NCBI GenBank assembly: GCA_963556145.1
Contig: OY744464.1
Coordinates: 2,914,001-2,978,000 of the forward strand
Origin: Hygrocybe punicea
Taxonomy: Eukaryota > Basidiomycota > Agaricomycetes > Agaricales > Hygrophoraceae
DNA length: 64,000 nucleotides
Direction: 5' to 3'
Shown: one piece after another, positions 12,480-24,754 of the stretch
Layout of the letters: each line of letters opens with the position of its first letter
How positions within the stretch are numbered: the stretch's first letter is position 1
Made by a program: the position numbers and the translations under genes
Notes under the pieces: generated by a model
Seen by the model: only the letters and a program-made list of their open reading frames with translations
Told to the model about the DNA's origin: nothing
Databases searched by the model: none

Positions 12480-12838
12480 TCAGGAAAAATCTGAGGAAAA
12501 ACCGAGATTAGCCAGCGAACTTGGTCCGGGATGGTTGTGAGATCGAGAGCTCCTGGCAGAAATCTCTCAAGCGATCAGATGGAAGGCTCGATAGCTGCAC
12601 AAAAGGGAACCACAGGGCAGACGATGGGAGGAATCCACGGGAAGAGAGTTGGACGACGGCGACGACGACGAGCGGAAGGAGGTCGGGAACGAGGCTTTAA
12701 CAGGACCAAACTTATTGAACTCACACGCTCGCCCATTCGAAACGTGGCTCGTGCAGACGGTCCGACTCACCCCATCGCCATCAAGGGAAAAATAAAGCGA
12801 AAAAGATCGTAACGCTCAACGTTGTTGCGCTCATATGC
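12480..12838. promoter_or_regulatory. Divergent promoter region, LDB cofactor / IMP3
   Basis: A 359-bp region between two opposed start codons. It contains a purine-rich GA/CGACGA stretch near 12640-12680. No gene is supported here, although a 93-codon frame runs through it. Confidence 0.5.
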
Positions 12839-13654
12839 ATGGTTCGTCAGCTTAAGTACCACGAGCAGAAGCTCCTCAAGAAGGTCGACTTTTTGAACGT
12901 GCGCTTCACTTCGTTATCGCCGTAAATTCTCTATTCAGAGTTCTGCAGTGGAAACAAGATGCAAACCTACGCGAAATCAGAGTAATGCGCAGGTATCACA
13001 TTCAGGACAGAGACGATTACCACAAGCAAGCGCATAGCCTTTTGTACTTCACCCCGTTCTTACCTTATTCTCAAAGGTACAATAAGCTCTGTGGTGGTTT
13101 GCGTTCCTTTGCCCATCGTGTTTCCCTCCTCTCTGCCCAAGACCCTTTCCGAGCCCGCATGGAAGGCCAACTGCTATCCAAGCTGTATGATATGGGTGTC
13201 CTCAATTCGACGGCCAAGTTGAGTGATGTTGACAATAAACTCACTGTTGCGGCGTTCTGTCGAAGGCGTCTGGCTGTCTTCATGTGCATGTCGAAGATGG
13301 CAGAGACGGTCAGCGCGGTAGGTCTTCCGAATACTGTTCGTGGTGCAACCGTCGAGGAATATTTTAGGCAGTTAAATTTATCGAACAAGGTCATGTACGT
13401 GTTGGACCAGACACCATAACCGACCCCGCATATTTAGTGACGCGGTGTGTATTGCATATTGCTCTCGCAAGCTTCTGCTACTCATATCTCCTTCGCGCAT
13501 AGTCATATGGCAGATTTCGTGACTTGGGTTGACACCTCGAAACTGAAGAGGACAATTATGAAATACAACGACGAAGTAAGTCCCAGAAGTAGTCTGTCCT
13601 TCTTCCCCCGTGCTTACTGTTAACCTGCAGCTCGACGATTTCGACCTACTGTAG
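12839..13654 (+). CDS. IMP3: U3 small nucleolar ribonucleoprotein IMP3
   Basis: A 183-residue protein from six exons (12839-12898, 12949-13025, 13077-13317, 13368-13444, 13503-13575, 13631-13654), the usual length of IMP3. It begins [21 protein letters not shown], contains the S4-type RNA-binding segment [20 protein letters not shown] and ends [18 protein letters not shown] with the tail DELDDFDLL. IMP3 helps U3 snoRNA pair with pre-rRNA in the small-subunit processome of the nucleolus. The second intron (13026-13076, 51 nt) uses a GC donor and is free of stops, so retention would insert 17 residues; removing it restores the conserved DDYHKYNKL junction. Identity is near certain. Confidence 0.95.
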
Positions 13655-13957
13655 CCGTATCTCCTCGTGATTTGTGAAATGTTCTCAAGCCCCGATCGCT
13701 TTCAAACTGATTGGGAGATCTCAAGGCTTGTTTGAAAGATAGGGCGAGGTACTAGTTGAACGTTGAACGTTGAACGGAGGCACATCTTGCATTGCTAGAA
13801 TATTAGTTGTAACACTTGTTGAGGGAAACAGTATTGCAAATTGCAGATTGGCCAGCACGTGCGCTGCTCAGTGACCTCAAGACTGCCCCATATTTAAGTT
13901 ACGCGTCTACAGGTTGCTTTCCGACAAACACTGTTCTGCTTCCAAAGCGCCTTAGAC
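13655..13957. other. Intergenic, IMP3 to kinesin-3, with heptamer repeat
   Basis: A 303-bp spacer holding the IMP3 3' end and the kinesin promoter. It contains three perfect tandem copies of TTGAACG at 13756-13776, about 180 bp before the kinesin ATG. No gene is seen. Confidence 0.6.
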
Positions 13958-16900
13958 ATGGCAGAGGCTGGGGAAGGAAACATCAAGGTCGTTGTGCGAT
14001 GTCGACCTCTCAATAGTCGTGGTTCGTACCAACTCGCGTCCTTTCTCATTGACATCTTACTTATGTGCTATTTCATGCCCGAATGTATGACCAGAACTTG
14101 CGCGAGGCGCGAAACCACTGATTCGCATGCAAGGGAACCAGACTATGATTGATCCGCCAGAGGCAGGCTCACTGCAGGACTCTAAACGTGCCACGGAACG
14201 GAAGACGATGACATTCAGTTTTGACAAAAGTTATTGGTCTGCGGGACCCAGAGATGAACCTGATTATTGCTCACAGCAGACCCTGTATGATGATCTTGGA
14301 AAAGAGTTGCTAGATCATGGTTTTGCTGGCTTTAACACTTGTATATTGGCTTGTTAGTGGCATGTTACATTAAGTATCGGGAGACTCTAACTAGATTCCT
14401 AACCTTGCAGATGGACAAACCGGTACGTGATGTATTAATAGAATGCTCGAGTGGCACTGATGGATCTCGCTTCGTTCAGGATCCGGCAAGTCTTATAGGT
14501 GAGTTCTGGACCATGAACGCGTGAAACAAGCTATAACCTCTGACATTTCCGGCCTAGTATGATGGGATGTAAGTCACTCAAGTTCTCCTCAAGGTCGGGA
14601 CTCACGTCACCCTTGCCCAGACGGTGCGGATAAGGGAATTATCCCTCTCACATGCCTAGAGCTTTTTGACCGCGTGGAATCGAAGAAGGCAGTAGATCCT
14701 AACCTTCATTTCACAGTTGAAGTATCATATATCGAGGTCCGCAAGACTTCGCCTGCTCAATGTTCCGGCATTTCATAACTTCACGATGTGCAGATTTATA
14801 ACGAAAAGGTTCGGGATTTATTAAACCCCAAGAATATGGGAAACCTTAGAGTTCGCGAACACCCGAGCCTGGGGCCTTATGTCGAGGATCTGTCCAAGCT
14901 CGCCGTGAATAGTTATCACGAAATGATGACACTTATGGACGAGGGCAATAAAGCAAGGACGGTTGCTGCTACTAATATGAATGAGACGTAGGTGGATTGC
15001 CGTTCATGTTTGCATGGTTCTAATCGTCCGGGTGCACAGATCATCTCGTTCGCATGCTGTTTTCACCCTTCTCCTGAGCATGACGAGGCACGACGTAGAA
15101 ACCAACATGGATACGGAGAAAGTCTCACGAATCAGGTTTGTTGGATCGTGAAAGATTTAATACGTCTTTGAAGTTAATTCGTCATTGTCGCAAGCTTGGT
15201 TGACTTGGCTGGATCTGAGCGAGCCAACTCTACAGGAGCAACTGGACAACGCTTGAAAGAAGGAGCGAACATCAATAAATCTTTGACCACGCTTGGGAAA
15301 GTTATTTCATCTCTGGCTGTTGCTAGTCAGGCAGATCACAAGAAGGGGAAGAAGGGCAAAGCGGAAGAATTTGTGCCCTATCGCGATTCGGTGCGTTTAT
15401 ATTTTTACATTTTCTCGTATGGTACCGACCAAATGTTTGTTGTTACCTCCATGTAGGTTTTGACGTGGTTGTTGAAGGACAGTTTGGGCGGTAACTCCAA
15501 GACTGCGATGATAGCTGCAATATCCCCCGCCGACTACGAGGAAACCCTAAGTACTCTCCGTTATGCTGATCAGGCCAAAAAGATCAAGAACAAAGCAATT
15601 GTCAACGAGGATCCCAATGCGAAACTTGTACGTGAACTCAAAGAAGAGCTGGAGATGCTCAGAGGCAGGTTACCCGTATTCTCGTTGGATAATGAAAGTC
15701 TCATAGTTCTGTAGCCCGCGTTTCGGGATCAAGTGGTGAAGAAGTATATGACCCCCAAGTTCCTCCCGAGATGCAAAAAGTCACGTACAAGACCAAAGAC
15801 GGAAGGCTCAAGACTGTGACAAAAGCGGAACTGCAGGAGCAGATGGAAGCAAGTGAGAAGTTGATGCAGAGTCTAAATGAGACATGGGAACAGAAGATGA
15901 TAAGGACGCAGGAGGTGCAGAGGGAGCGAGAGAAGGCTTTGGAAGAGCTGGGTATTACAGTCGAGAAAAACTTGGTAGGCGTACATACCCCAAAGAAGGT
16001 ACGTCTGGTTTGTCTCAAGTGTAAGTTGACTATGACGCTTAGTGACGGATAGATGCCACATCTGGTTAATTTGGTACGTTTTACAACATCGTGTCTCCAT
16101 TTACTGACAAGCCCAAATGTACGATGACAGAATGAAGGTTAGTAATGTTATGATTCTAGCCGCAAAACAATACTCAGCCCATTGGTTTCATAGACCCTCT
16201 TATGAGCGAGTGTTTGATCTACCAAATCAAGCCTGGCCGTACCATGGTATATTTTCATTTATACCTGAAAAGTCGCGGAACTGATTTATCATAGGTTGGA
16301 AGACTCGACTCCGACAAGCCAGCTGCTATTCGTCTAAGTGGCGATAACATTCTTGAGGAGCATTGTGTCTTTGAAAACAGCGATGGGAAGGTCATGATTC
16401 ATTGCATGCCACATAGTGTTACGGTAAGTCTATGGTCTCTGATTTGGCTTTTGGCATACAATCTAATGTCTTTCAGTTTCTCAATGGCAAGCAAATTTCT
16501 CCAGGACAAGTGAGTTGTATCGTCATCTCCAACTATTGATAAAGTCATTTACAAATGATCTGCAGGCATACAAGCTCCGTTCGGGCTTCCGTATCATACT
16601 TGGTGCGCGTTTCGAGAATATAAGATCAACCATCCTCAATTTTTCCTGTAGGGGACAATCACGTTTTTCGGTTCAACAACCCGGAAGAAGTTCGCAAACA
16701 ACGTGATCGTGCTACTGCCAAGTCTAATATGAATCTTACGGTTTCCGCTTATGATTTGGACAGCGCGAGAGACGGTAACATTTCTCCAGCTACCCGTCCT
16801 GATTCTCCCGATTCGTCGACTGATCAAGCCGACGTGGATTGGACTTTCGCCAAACGTGAAGCAGCTCTGGCTCGACTTGGTTTAGATCCTGCGCTCGATA

Positions 16901-19900
16901 ACCTGCCTGATGACGATTTGAACAAACTGTTCGAGAAGATCACCAAAGTTAGAACCTTGCGTGATCATCATTCGAAATCTCGACCCGAAAGCAGTCTTGG
17001 TCACGCGGATGACATTTGGAGCGAAACTGGACGGCCATTCTCTAGTGATGCAACGGATGATACGAGTGTAGAGGCCGCCGGGAGCCCAGAAATGGATGGC
17101 AACCTGAAAGATGTCCAAACCCGACTGGAAACTCGGCTACAAGCGATAACAGAGTCATCAGAAGCAGAGGATCTCAAAGTTGAAAGGGATCACATGGAAC
17201 ATCAATTAAACCTGATTCGAACGCAGATGAAGCGTCTTATTGAGGCTCGCGCTCGTGGAGAGGTCGATACCAAACTGACTGAGTTCGAACCAGTTATTTA
17301 TTCTGCCAAGCAGCTCCGGTTGATACGCAAAGTATTGGAGAAATGGAGAGCTCATCGTTCTTTCTCAATGGCCGAAGTTGTTCTGTCAAGCGCCGTTGTT
17401 GTGAAGGAAACCAATATAATTAGGTGAGTTGCTTTGTGTTTTTGTTTCTCGATCTGATCAGAAGATGTGACAGCAAGGAACTTGGGAAGAATGTTACCTA
17501 TAACTTCACGATCTCAGCAGGGGGATCGCTGGGTGCACCTGCCTCGGCGGTTGATACGATTGCTGGTTTGGATGAGTTCGGCGATGTCGCTGATCCTGTT
17601 CTTGTCTCTATGACCCAGCCTTCTGTTGCTGTCAAGGTCCTGGACAAGTGCCACAATGCCGTATACATTTGGTCCCTAGATCGTATGCAGCAGCAGCTGC
17701 AACGGATGCGTAACTTGACGACCTACATTGACCGTCCATCTTATACCCAACACTTCTCCTCTGACGAGCCATTCTACGATTCTCCTCCTCCAGAATACTC
17801 TTTCATCGGCAACGCCCTCATCTCTTTGGCCCCTCTTTCTCGCCGACTCTCTTCAACATCTACTGTGCCCATCTTTTGCAGATACACTGCTGAGGCAATC
17901 GGTTCATGTCGAATTGACATCAAGATTGTGAATGTAACTCTACCGGTTAGGCACAACGGATGCAATGTTTCTTCTCGTGCCTCATCTCCTATACCGATGA
18001 CAATTCCGACTGGTAGCAAGTTGGGATTTTTTCTAACAGTGGACTCCGTGAAAGGCTTGTCCTCTCAGGATTTTTCCGCTGTACACTTGCAGGTACGATT
18101 GTCCTCCTTCGTGGGCCCGACTCTTCCGACAGAGGAGATATTCCCCTCTTCTACCGTGGACATCGACACTTCATCCCTTTCAGAATTGAAATTCCGTCGC
18201 AGTTTCACCATTGTTGTATCCTCGAAAGTCTTGACCTACCTGCGTCAAGGCTATGTGCCGGTCGAATTTTTCGCATCTGTCAGGCCTGCGTACCTGGACC
18301 GCATGGAGCGTTGGGATGAGATGCGTGAGCAGAAGGTATTCTACCCTTCTCGCTCGGTGCCACCTGCCCCTGAGAACCAACCCACTATTTCACCACCCAT
18401 GCGTCGCTCAGAGAATGATTTTGTTGTCGAACAAACTCATGACGTGGTCGCTTGGCTCCAAATATGCGAGCTTGGTCCTGATGGCCAATATGTTCCTGTG
18501 CCCGTTGTTTCCCAGAACAGCCTGGATCCAGGCTGTTTTTTCCTTCGTCAAGGATTGCAACGACGCGTCACATTGTCATTGTCCTGTAATTCCGGCCAAC
18601 AACTCCCTTGGCTGCAGTTTACCAAGGTACAAATAGGTCACTTACGTCTCCTTGACCCCAAAGGCCGTGTCCTCAGTTCAACCCCGAACGTGCTTATTAC
18701 TCTGCCACTGGTGAAAGAACAAACGGTAGAATTCAAACCAGACGGAACAGGTGCTTTGTCTGCTGAAGCGCCGTGGGATTCCGGCTTGCACGACTCCTTG
18801 ATGTTGAACACTGTCACTGCTGTTAATCAACGCATCCTCATTCATTTGAGCTGGGCAGTCGCTGTTGCGACGTGCAGTGAACCTATGCAGTTTACTGTGG
18901 ATGTGGCCGTGACAATGCAGACCCGGGACGCTCGTCCTCCCTCAAAGCTGCTTAGCTTCCTTGGTTCTACCAAGATTTTGTCCAAAACCAGTACACTCTA
19001 CAACATTCGGTTATCCCCGCCTCTTACTCGCTCGCCCAAGGATTTGTGGCGGCTTGACACTTCTGAGAAATTCGTGCGCGGCGAAGAGTCTTTGGGTGTT
19101 TGGAAACCACGAGGTATATCTGTTGTGGAAGATTATACCAAGTTAGTCTCTACAGAACGACGAGCAGCGGATGTGCAGGCCGTCCGTGTCATACTAGCTG
19201 CTTCTCCACCGCGAGCCGTGCAGTCGGGATCTACCGTGTGGCGCTCAGAATATCTCTTGCAGAAGTCCTTGGCATTGTGGCAAAGACGATTCGGTCATCA
19301 CGGAGAGGTCTACCATATCCCAGTCATTCTCTGACAATTACTCATTTCATACCTTAGATATTGCTCAGTCAAGAACCGCCGGACTGTGTGGAACATGGCA
19401 AAATGACTGGCATTGAATCCTTGGATATTTTGAGATTTATTCCTGATGCGAAACTGATACCACGCAGGTAAGCAATGATATGAGTTGCATCACAGAGTTC
19501 AAAAGCTTTTCCAGTGACGGTCCTGCCAAGAAAGGTCACTTGATGATTTTGATTGATGCCAGCCAAGACCTTTGGGGTAGGCGCTGGTTCGTGCTGAGAA
19601 GGTACTTCTCCCATGCTATACAATTTCCAGTAGTATGCTGACCTCACGTCAGACCTTACCTATACATATATGCACATTCTAACGAGCTAGAAGAAACCGC
19701 TATCATTAGTCTGAACGGCGCGAGCGTGGAAAGCGACCCCCAACAGGAATTATTACTCGGGGTTAGTTGTCTCGTGTTTTGTTTACAGCCAACGCTCAAT
19801 CCGACACAGAAACCGTTTTCATTTTATTTATTTACATCATCCAACTCATACGCACTTGCCGCGCCTACCCTCAAGGACTTCCAATCATGGACATCAAATC

Positions 19901-19929
19901 TGGATCCAGCTCGCTCACTGTTATCTTGA
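13958..19929 (+). CDS. Kinesin-3 motor (Unc104/KIF1 family)
   Basis: Twenty-three exons give 1596 residues. Order: motor domain (about 1-365) with P-loop GQTGSGKSY, switch I NMNETSSRSHA and switch [12 protein letters not shown]; a neck coiled coil; an FHA domain (about 510-590, [11 protein letters not shown] to [11 protein letters not shown]); a KIF1B-type helical region; a long central domain; and a C-terminal PH domain ([20 protein letters not shown], then [16 protein letters not shown]). Unc104-type motors carry vesicles and early endosomes along microtubules towards plus ends, with the PH domain binding phosphoinositides. The P-loop region is spread over three tiny exons, 14411-14422, 14480-14498 and 14558-14568, and another exon, 16131-16137, is 7 nt. 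Two introns are only 38 nt (15669-15706, 19468-19505). No frameshift remains once these are used. Confidence 0.92.
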
Positions 19930-20359
19930 ATACCTACTAGTAATCCTTATGAAGCCTACGATATACTGTAATTGTTTACATAGAATCTTACTTGTTCGGC
20001 ACCTTCACAGGCGTGAGTAAAGTCTGTCACGTCACATGCGCATGACTCATAAGGCAACGCCTGAGAAGGGACGTTCCAGGTACGCGGTTCAGTTTCATTG
20101 AAAATTTGAAATTGACCGTTGGGTGGACATGGGGAAAATGATTTGGTGTGTTTTGAATGTTTGAATCCTCGCGGTGGCCTCAAGAACATTAATATTGATA
20201 CGTGTGTAGAAATGTCACGGTCGTTTTGACTATCCAATTTGCAGATTCATGTTGAGCAGATGCAGGACTAATGCAGCCGGCGCCCAAGTTTAGCGCTGGT
20301 TCAGGCCCCCATCATTGATAAGGTAGGCAAGGCCACAAAACTCCTTCATCAGTGCGACA
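19930..20359. other. Intergenic, no gene recognised
   Basis: A 430-bp spacer between the kinesin stop and the start of the second WW-like gene. The open frames seen on the minus strand lack conserved character. Confidence 0.6.
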
Positions 20360-22874
20360 ATGGCCCCGAATCCAGATACAAGAAATTTGCCCCCCGGCTG
20401 GTCAGAGCATTATGATACACAGTAAGTCAACTGGCAAAAACCCTCCCGTGAAATTGATTGATTTTCTTCTCCAGACGAAACATTTGGTATAATCTAGTTC
20501 TAACGAGTCACTGAATATCTTATCAATAATATCTGTCTTAGGTTCTACATTAACAGCAATGTTGTGCCCCCTCGCATGAGCAGTGTTCATCCTGCAGCTG
20601 AAGCGCCATCAGTGAATGATTCGCCAAAGGATCATTCTCCAAATCAGTCGAATCCGCTCAACGACCGTCTCGATACCCTCCAATCAACGCGCCGCACTCA
20701 GCCTCTCTCATTCGCGCAGCAGCTCTACGCTAGTGCGCAGAAGCGCCCCGTCGTCGACGTCAACGCAATGCCTGCAGCGCAAGATCCCAGTGCAAAAGTA
20801 GTCTCCTCAAATATTTCGTCTTCTACCTTAGAAACCGAGCGGTCTTCGCCACATAACACCTCTACCCCAAGTCAACAAAGAAGTTTTCCAAAAGTTCGGC
20901 CGTTGCCGACCGCGCCGAACCACCAAGGTGATTATGTTCCGTCTAGCACCACGGATGCCTCTTCTATCTACAACAGCCGATTGGTTCCACAATCGGATGG
21001 AACGCACAACAACCTCATCTCTTTATCCTCTGATAATTCTGCTTCACCATCTGCAGTCTTTCCATCGCAAACTCCTTCACGATTCTCGCACTCGAACTCG
21101 GATGCCAGCGGGGTCCACAGGTCACAGACATATAATATTGCTCCGCACCCTCCGGAACCAGCACGCCACTTCTCAGCGCCAGTGTCGGGTGAAATATTGC
21201 AAAATCAATTTCACCCTGTGGGTTCACAACAGTTACCTTCGCATGAGCAGAGGGAATTGCCTCCATCATCGCCAACGTTCCCCTTTTCGCCACAGTCAAG
21301 GGATCCTATCCAAACAGAGCGTTCAGCCTACCCCTTTCCGACGAGCTCCCAACCCCCCCAGTCAAACCAAACCTCTTCGATCACGGAGTTGTCATCCCCC
21401 CCGCACAGACATACCATCAACTCTACCGGCTACACTCCCACAAATGAGTCTGCGCCTCCTACAAGTCACCCCTCTTTACAAGTACCTCACTCTGGTACTC
21501 CCTCAAATTACGTTAATTCTCCTCCGGGGTTCTCGTCACCACCGACAAGTTACTCGCCACAGATGAATTACACTCCTCTCACAAACTACGCTTCTAATAC
21601 AAATGTCAATATTTCTCCTACGAACTATTCTCCTCCCAACGTTCCGCCCACCAACACTAACTATACTTCTACAAATGTCAATGCTCCTCTCACAAACTAC
21701 GCTTCTAATGCAAATGTCAATACTTCTCCTACGAACTATTCTCCTCCCAACGTTCCGCCCACCAACACCAACTATACTTCTACAAATGTCAATGCTCCTC
21801 TCACACACTACTCTCCTCCCACCACTTTCAACGCTTCCCCCACAAATTCCAATGCGCTTCCCATGAATGTCAATGCTCCACCATCAAATTCCAATGCGCC
21901 TCTCACCGATTTCAATGCGCCTCCTACGAATTTTAACACCCTCCCCAGTTATGCCCCTGCTGCCACTTACGTGCCTCCCGCCACTTTTGCCCCTCCTCCC
22001 ACCATGCATTCCTCTCCTCCAAATTACACTCCCCCAACAACTCACCCTTCACCGCCCAGAAGCCATCCTGCTTCTCCCCCGACAAGCTATCCCTTCCCAC
22101 CTACTGCGTATCCCGCATCAAACGCGGGTTTTTTACCTCAACAGGCAACATATCCTTCACCACAACCACCGCTTAACTACAATCCCAACCCCGCCTTCGC
22201 TGCCAGGGCCACTACTACCACTACTGCTTCAACTGCGAACAAAGTCAGTGCGAACGTTCTACTCGGAATAGCTGGTAGTGTAGCGGGAATGGTTGGAGGG
22301 GCTGCTTTGAAAAACGCGACAAATGGGAACGGTGACATCATAAGCGACCTCGCCAACCTTCCGACCGGCGGTAACAGCGACGGGGGAAGTACCATGGGCA
22401 GCATCACCAGTGCCCTAGGGAACATGATGAGTAACTCCAACGGAAACGTGGGTCCCGGCGGTGGCGGACGGCTACCTGATTTTAACGCACAGTATCAACA
22501 CATCATGAATCAGTATCAGCACTTGCAAGCGCAACAACAGGGCCATAGTGCCCCAACACCGGACATGCACAACTTAATGCATCAAATGCAACACATGCAA
22601 CATCAAGCGATGGCACATCAGCATGCGCAGCAACAACAACATTATCAACAACAACAGCAGCATGGGTAAACAACTTTTATTCGTATTAGCTATGTCTCTC
22701 GCTGAATAATTCGATGGTAGTGGAGTTCCTGCTCAACAAATTGTGGCTTATCACAAAGGCTCCCCTGTGGTACCGCCGAGTCAAGACGAAATTAACGCGG
22801 CGGTTGGTACAGCAACAAAATATGTCAAGGCGGCTGCTAAGGTGGCGAAGTTTGCGGTTACACTTCGGCGTTGA
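20360..22874 (+). CDS. WW-like protein with long Pro/Asn/Ser/Thr-rich repeat region
   Basis: Three exons (20360-20421, 20542-22665, 22721-22874) give 779 residues. Residues about 9-40 form a WW-like module: LPPGWSEHYDTQ, FYINSN, ending RMSSVHP, where the second tryptophan of a normal WW domain is replaced by serine. A long disordered region follows (Ser/Pro/Gln, then Asn-Tyr-Thr-Pro repeats including two perfect-length 37-residue units), then a glycine-zipper segment (LLGIAGSVAGMVGGAAL), a His/Gln/Met-rich stretch, and a last exon ending KYVKAAAKVAKFAVTLRR. The WW intron is phase 2 at the same codon as in the gene at 2888-3876, and both have a glycine-rich hydrophobic segment, so the two are probably paralogues. 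Function unknown. Confidence 0.65.
21581..21802 (+). repeat. 111-bp coding tandem repeat, two copies
   Basis: Two units with a period of 111 bp (37 codons) start at 21581 and 21692, differing at few positions, and the start of a third degenerate unit lies at 21803. Each encodes an Asn/Thr/Pro/Tyr-rich segment of the WW-like protein. In-frame expansion by recombination is the likely origin. Confidence 0.85.
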
Positions 22875-23133
22875 CTGGAGGTTTTCCTGGGCTTTGGAAT
22901 ATACAATAATTTATTGAGTGCCGCTTACGTTTGTATGGCTTCGTTCCGCTTCAGCCTTAGCAACAACAATTCGTGAAGCTGCTTGCAGCAGTTGACGACG
23001 TTGATCGGTTCTCTATTTTTTCATTTTCAATTCATAAATTTATTTGCAGCCCGCTGGCAACATTTCCCAGTGTGATATAGCCCTCCGAATTATGTTTTAC
23101 TTGACTTCTGCATCGCAATTCGTTTGCCTATTC

Positions 23134-24754
23134 CTACGGCTTTATTTTCTTTTGGAATTCTTCAATCGCGGCCCTAATCGCTTCATCCTTCCCCTTCTCG
23201 CAATAGTCTTGATGTTCCATCGAATATCTCATTCCCACCCCTCAAGTATTGTCCACCATTCCTCCTGATAAGGGTGGTGCGGTGCACCAGCGTATCTCCA
23301 GGGCTTTGCGGTATATGGTTGAAAGTGTGGATTCAGCACCTCCGCCATACTCGGGTTAATTGGTCCTGTGAAGTGTACGATATTTGGATTTTTTATGTTC
23401 TCCAATGTTAGGTTTTGGCGCTCGGCCGAGGGAAGCGCAGCATACGTGCAAACCCACGTTAAATCGAGTAACATCCAATTACCCGCGAAATGGATGTTCA
23501 AAGCATCTTGATCTCGAAGTTTTGAGTTCTTCGTTTTCCATGCCAACTGCTCCAGGTCATGCGTCCTCTGTCTGACCTTTGCCAAATCCATCAGCATGAC
23601 CCCTGCATTGAAGTATGGTCCTTTCGTGGTATCGTCGTACGTCTACGGCAGCTCCAATCTTCCTTCCTTGCAAGTCAACATCCCACAAGCTCTCCAAACC
23701 AGTATATCCGCGTCGAGATACAAGACCCTCTCCACAGGAACTATCTTCATTATGTCCAGCTTCGCCCACACAACTCCCATGTTCTGTGCGAAGCTATTCT
23801 TGGGCAAGGGAAGGAACATTACCGTTACGTCGTTCCCTTTTGGCGCAGACAACCGAATTCTTTCTTTATCTCCTTCCAGGAGCCCACAGTCAATGACGTA
23901 AACGGTAATCCTTCCTGGCGTGTTGATAATGACGCTTCGGATGGTCACAGCTGCTGCCGCTGCATATCCTGAATCAACGGTAAGAACGACGTTAATCCCG
24001 TAACAAAATGCGCCGAAGCCATCGGCAGGCTTGTCTTTGACGAGGAAGCCGACGCGCATATCGGTTATCTTCTTCAAAATCATCTGGTAATGTGCTGGGC
24101 TGGATAACTGTTCATATTTGCCCTCGTGCAACTTCATGAAGGAGTCGATGCCGCGCTTTGGATGATGTACACTATCCGATGGTTCCTTGTCTCAATGATA
24201 ATCATCGAAGATGACGATGGCGCCTTTCCTTGCCAAGCGCCAAACGAGTTCGCCATCAAGAAAAGTGTCCGCCGCTTCGTGGCTCCCGTCCACATAAATC
24301 CAGAGGAACCCGGGGTGTTCGGACAACATTTCTTCTCCCAGAAGAGTCATCAAAGCGGGAACACTGAACTCGTCCATAATTCGGAACGGTTTGCCCGTTA
24401 AAGAGATATTGTGATTGATTTTAGCATAACGATCGCGTCCGGCAGGCGTATGCATGAAGTCGAAGTGATCAATGCATATGATCTCGCTGCCATCCCGGCA
24501 AAGCTCTCGCAAGAGGAAGACTGTTGACCAGAGAGCATATGTCAGTCAGCTCGCGCATTGGGATGTGTTGAGCTCCCCATACTCGCAGAACGTCCTTCCC
24601 ATGAGCCAATCTCAAGTATTCGTGGAGCCGTGGACCCGACCAGGGGAAATAGAGACGTCCATGTATCGACATGACCAGAGAACCAATCTTGGGTAGGAGT
24701 GAACTCGAAACTTCTTTTTGCTACCTTAGAGTTGACGTTGGATGCTGCAGACAT
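23134..24754 (-). pseudogene. Broken methyltransferase-glycosyltransferase (GT8) fusion gene
   Basis: Read from 24754 downwards, an N-terminal class I SAM methyltransferase domain (PRILEIGSWEGRSA, intron 24521-24582, then CIDHFDF and WIYVDGSHEA, FDDYH) runs into a GT8 glycosyltransferase domain (VVWAKLDIMKIV, YLDADILVWR with the DxD motif, YFNAGVMLMDL, HFAGNW, IVHFTGPINP). The reading frame is broken in four places. An in-frame TGA stands where the family has Trp after FDDYH (about 24192). Two mutually compensating single-base shifts flank the LWDVDLQGRKIGAAVD segment (about 23620-23690). A further shift follows ILEGWE (about 23229), after which the family C-terminus continues to a stop at 23134. 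It lies divergently next to the epimerase-glycosyltransferase fusion, suggesting a shared sugar pathway. Sequencing error is possible but four lesions in one gene argue for decay. Confidence 0.7.

Noticed and set aside
19458..19520. Apparent frameshift between the central region and PH domain of kinesin-3
   Set aside because: The obvious acceptors leave a stop in frame, but using aaaag at 19505 gives a 38-nt intron and a continuous conserved frame; another 38-nt intron exists in the same gene.
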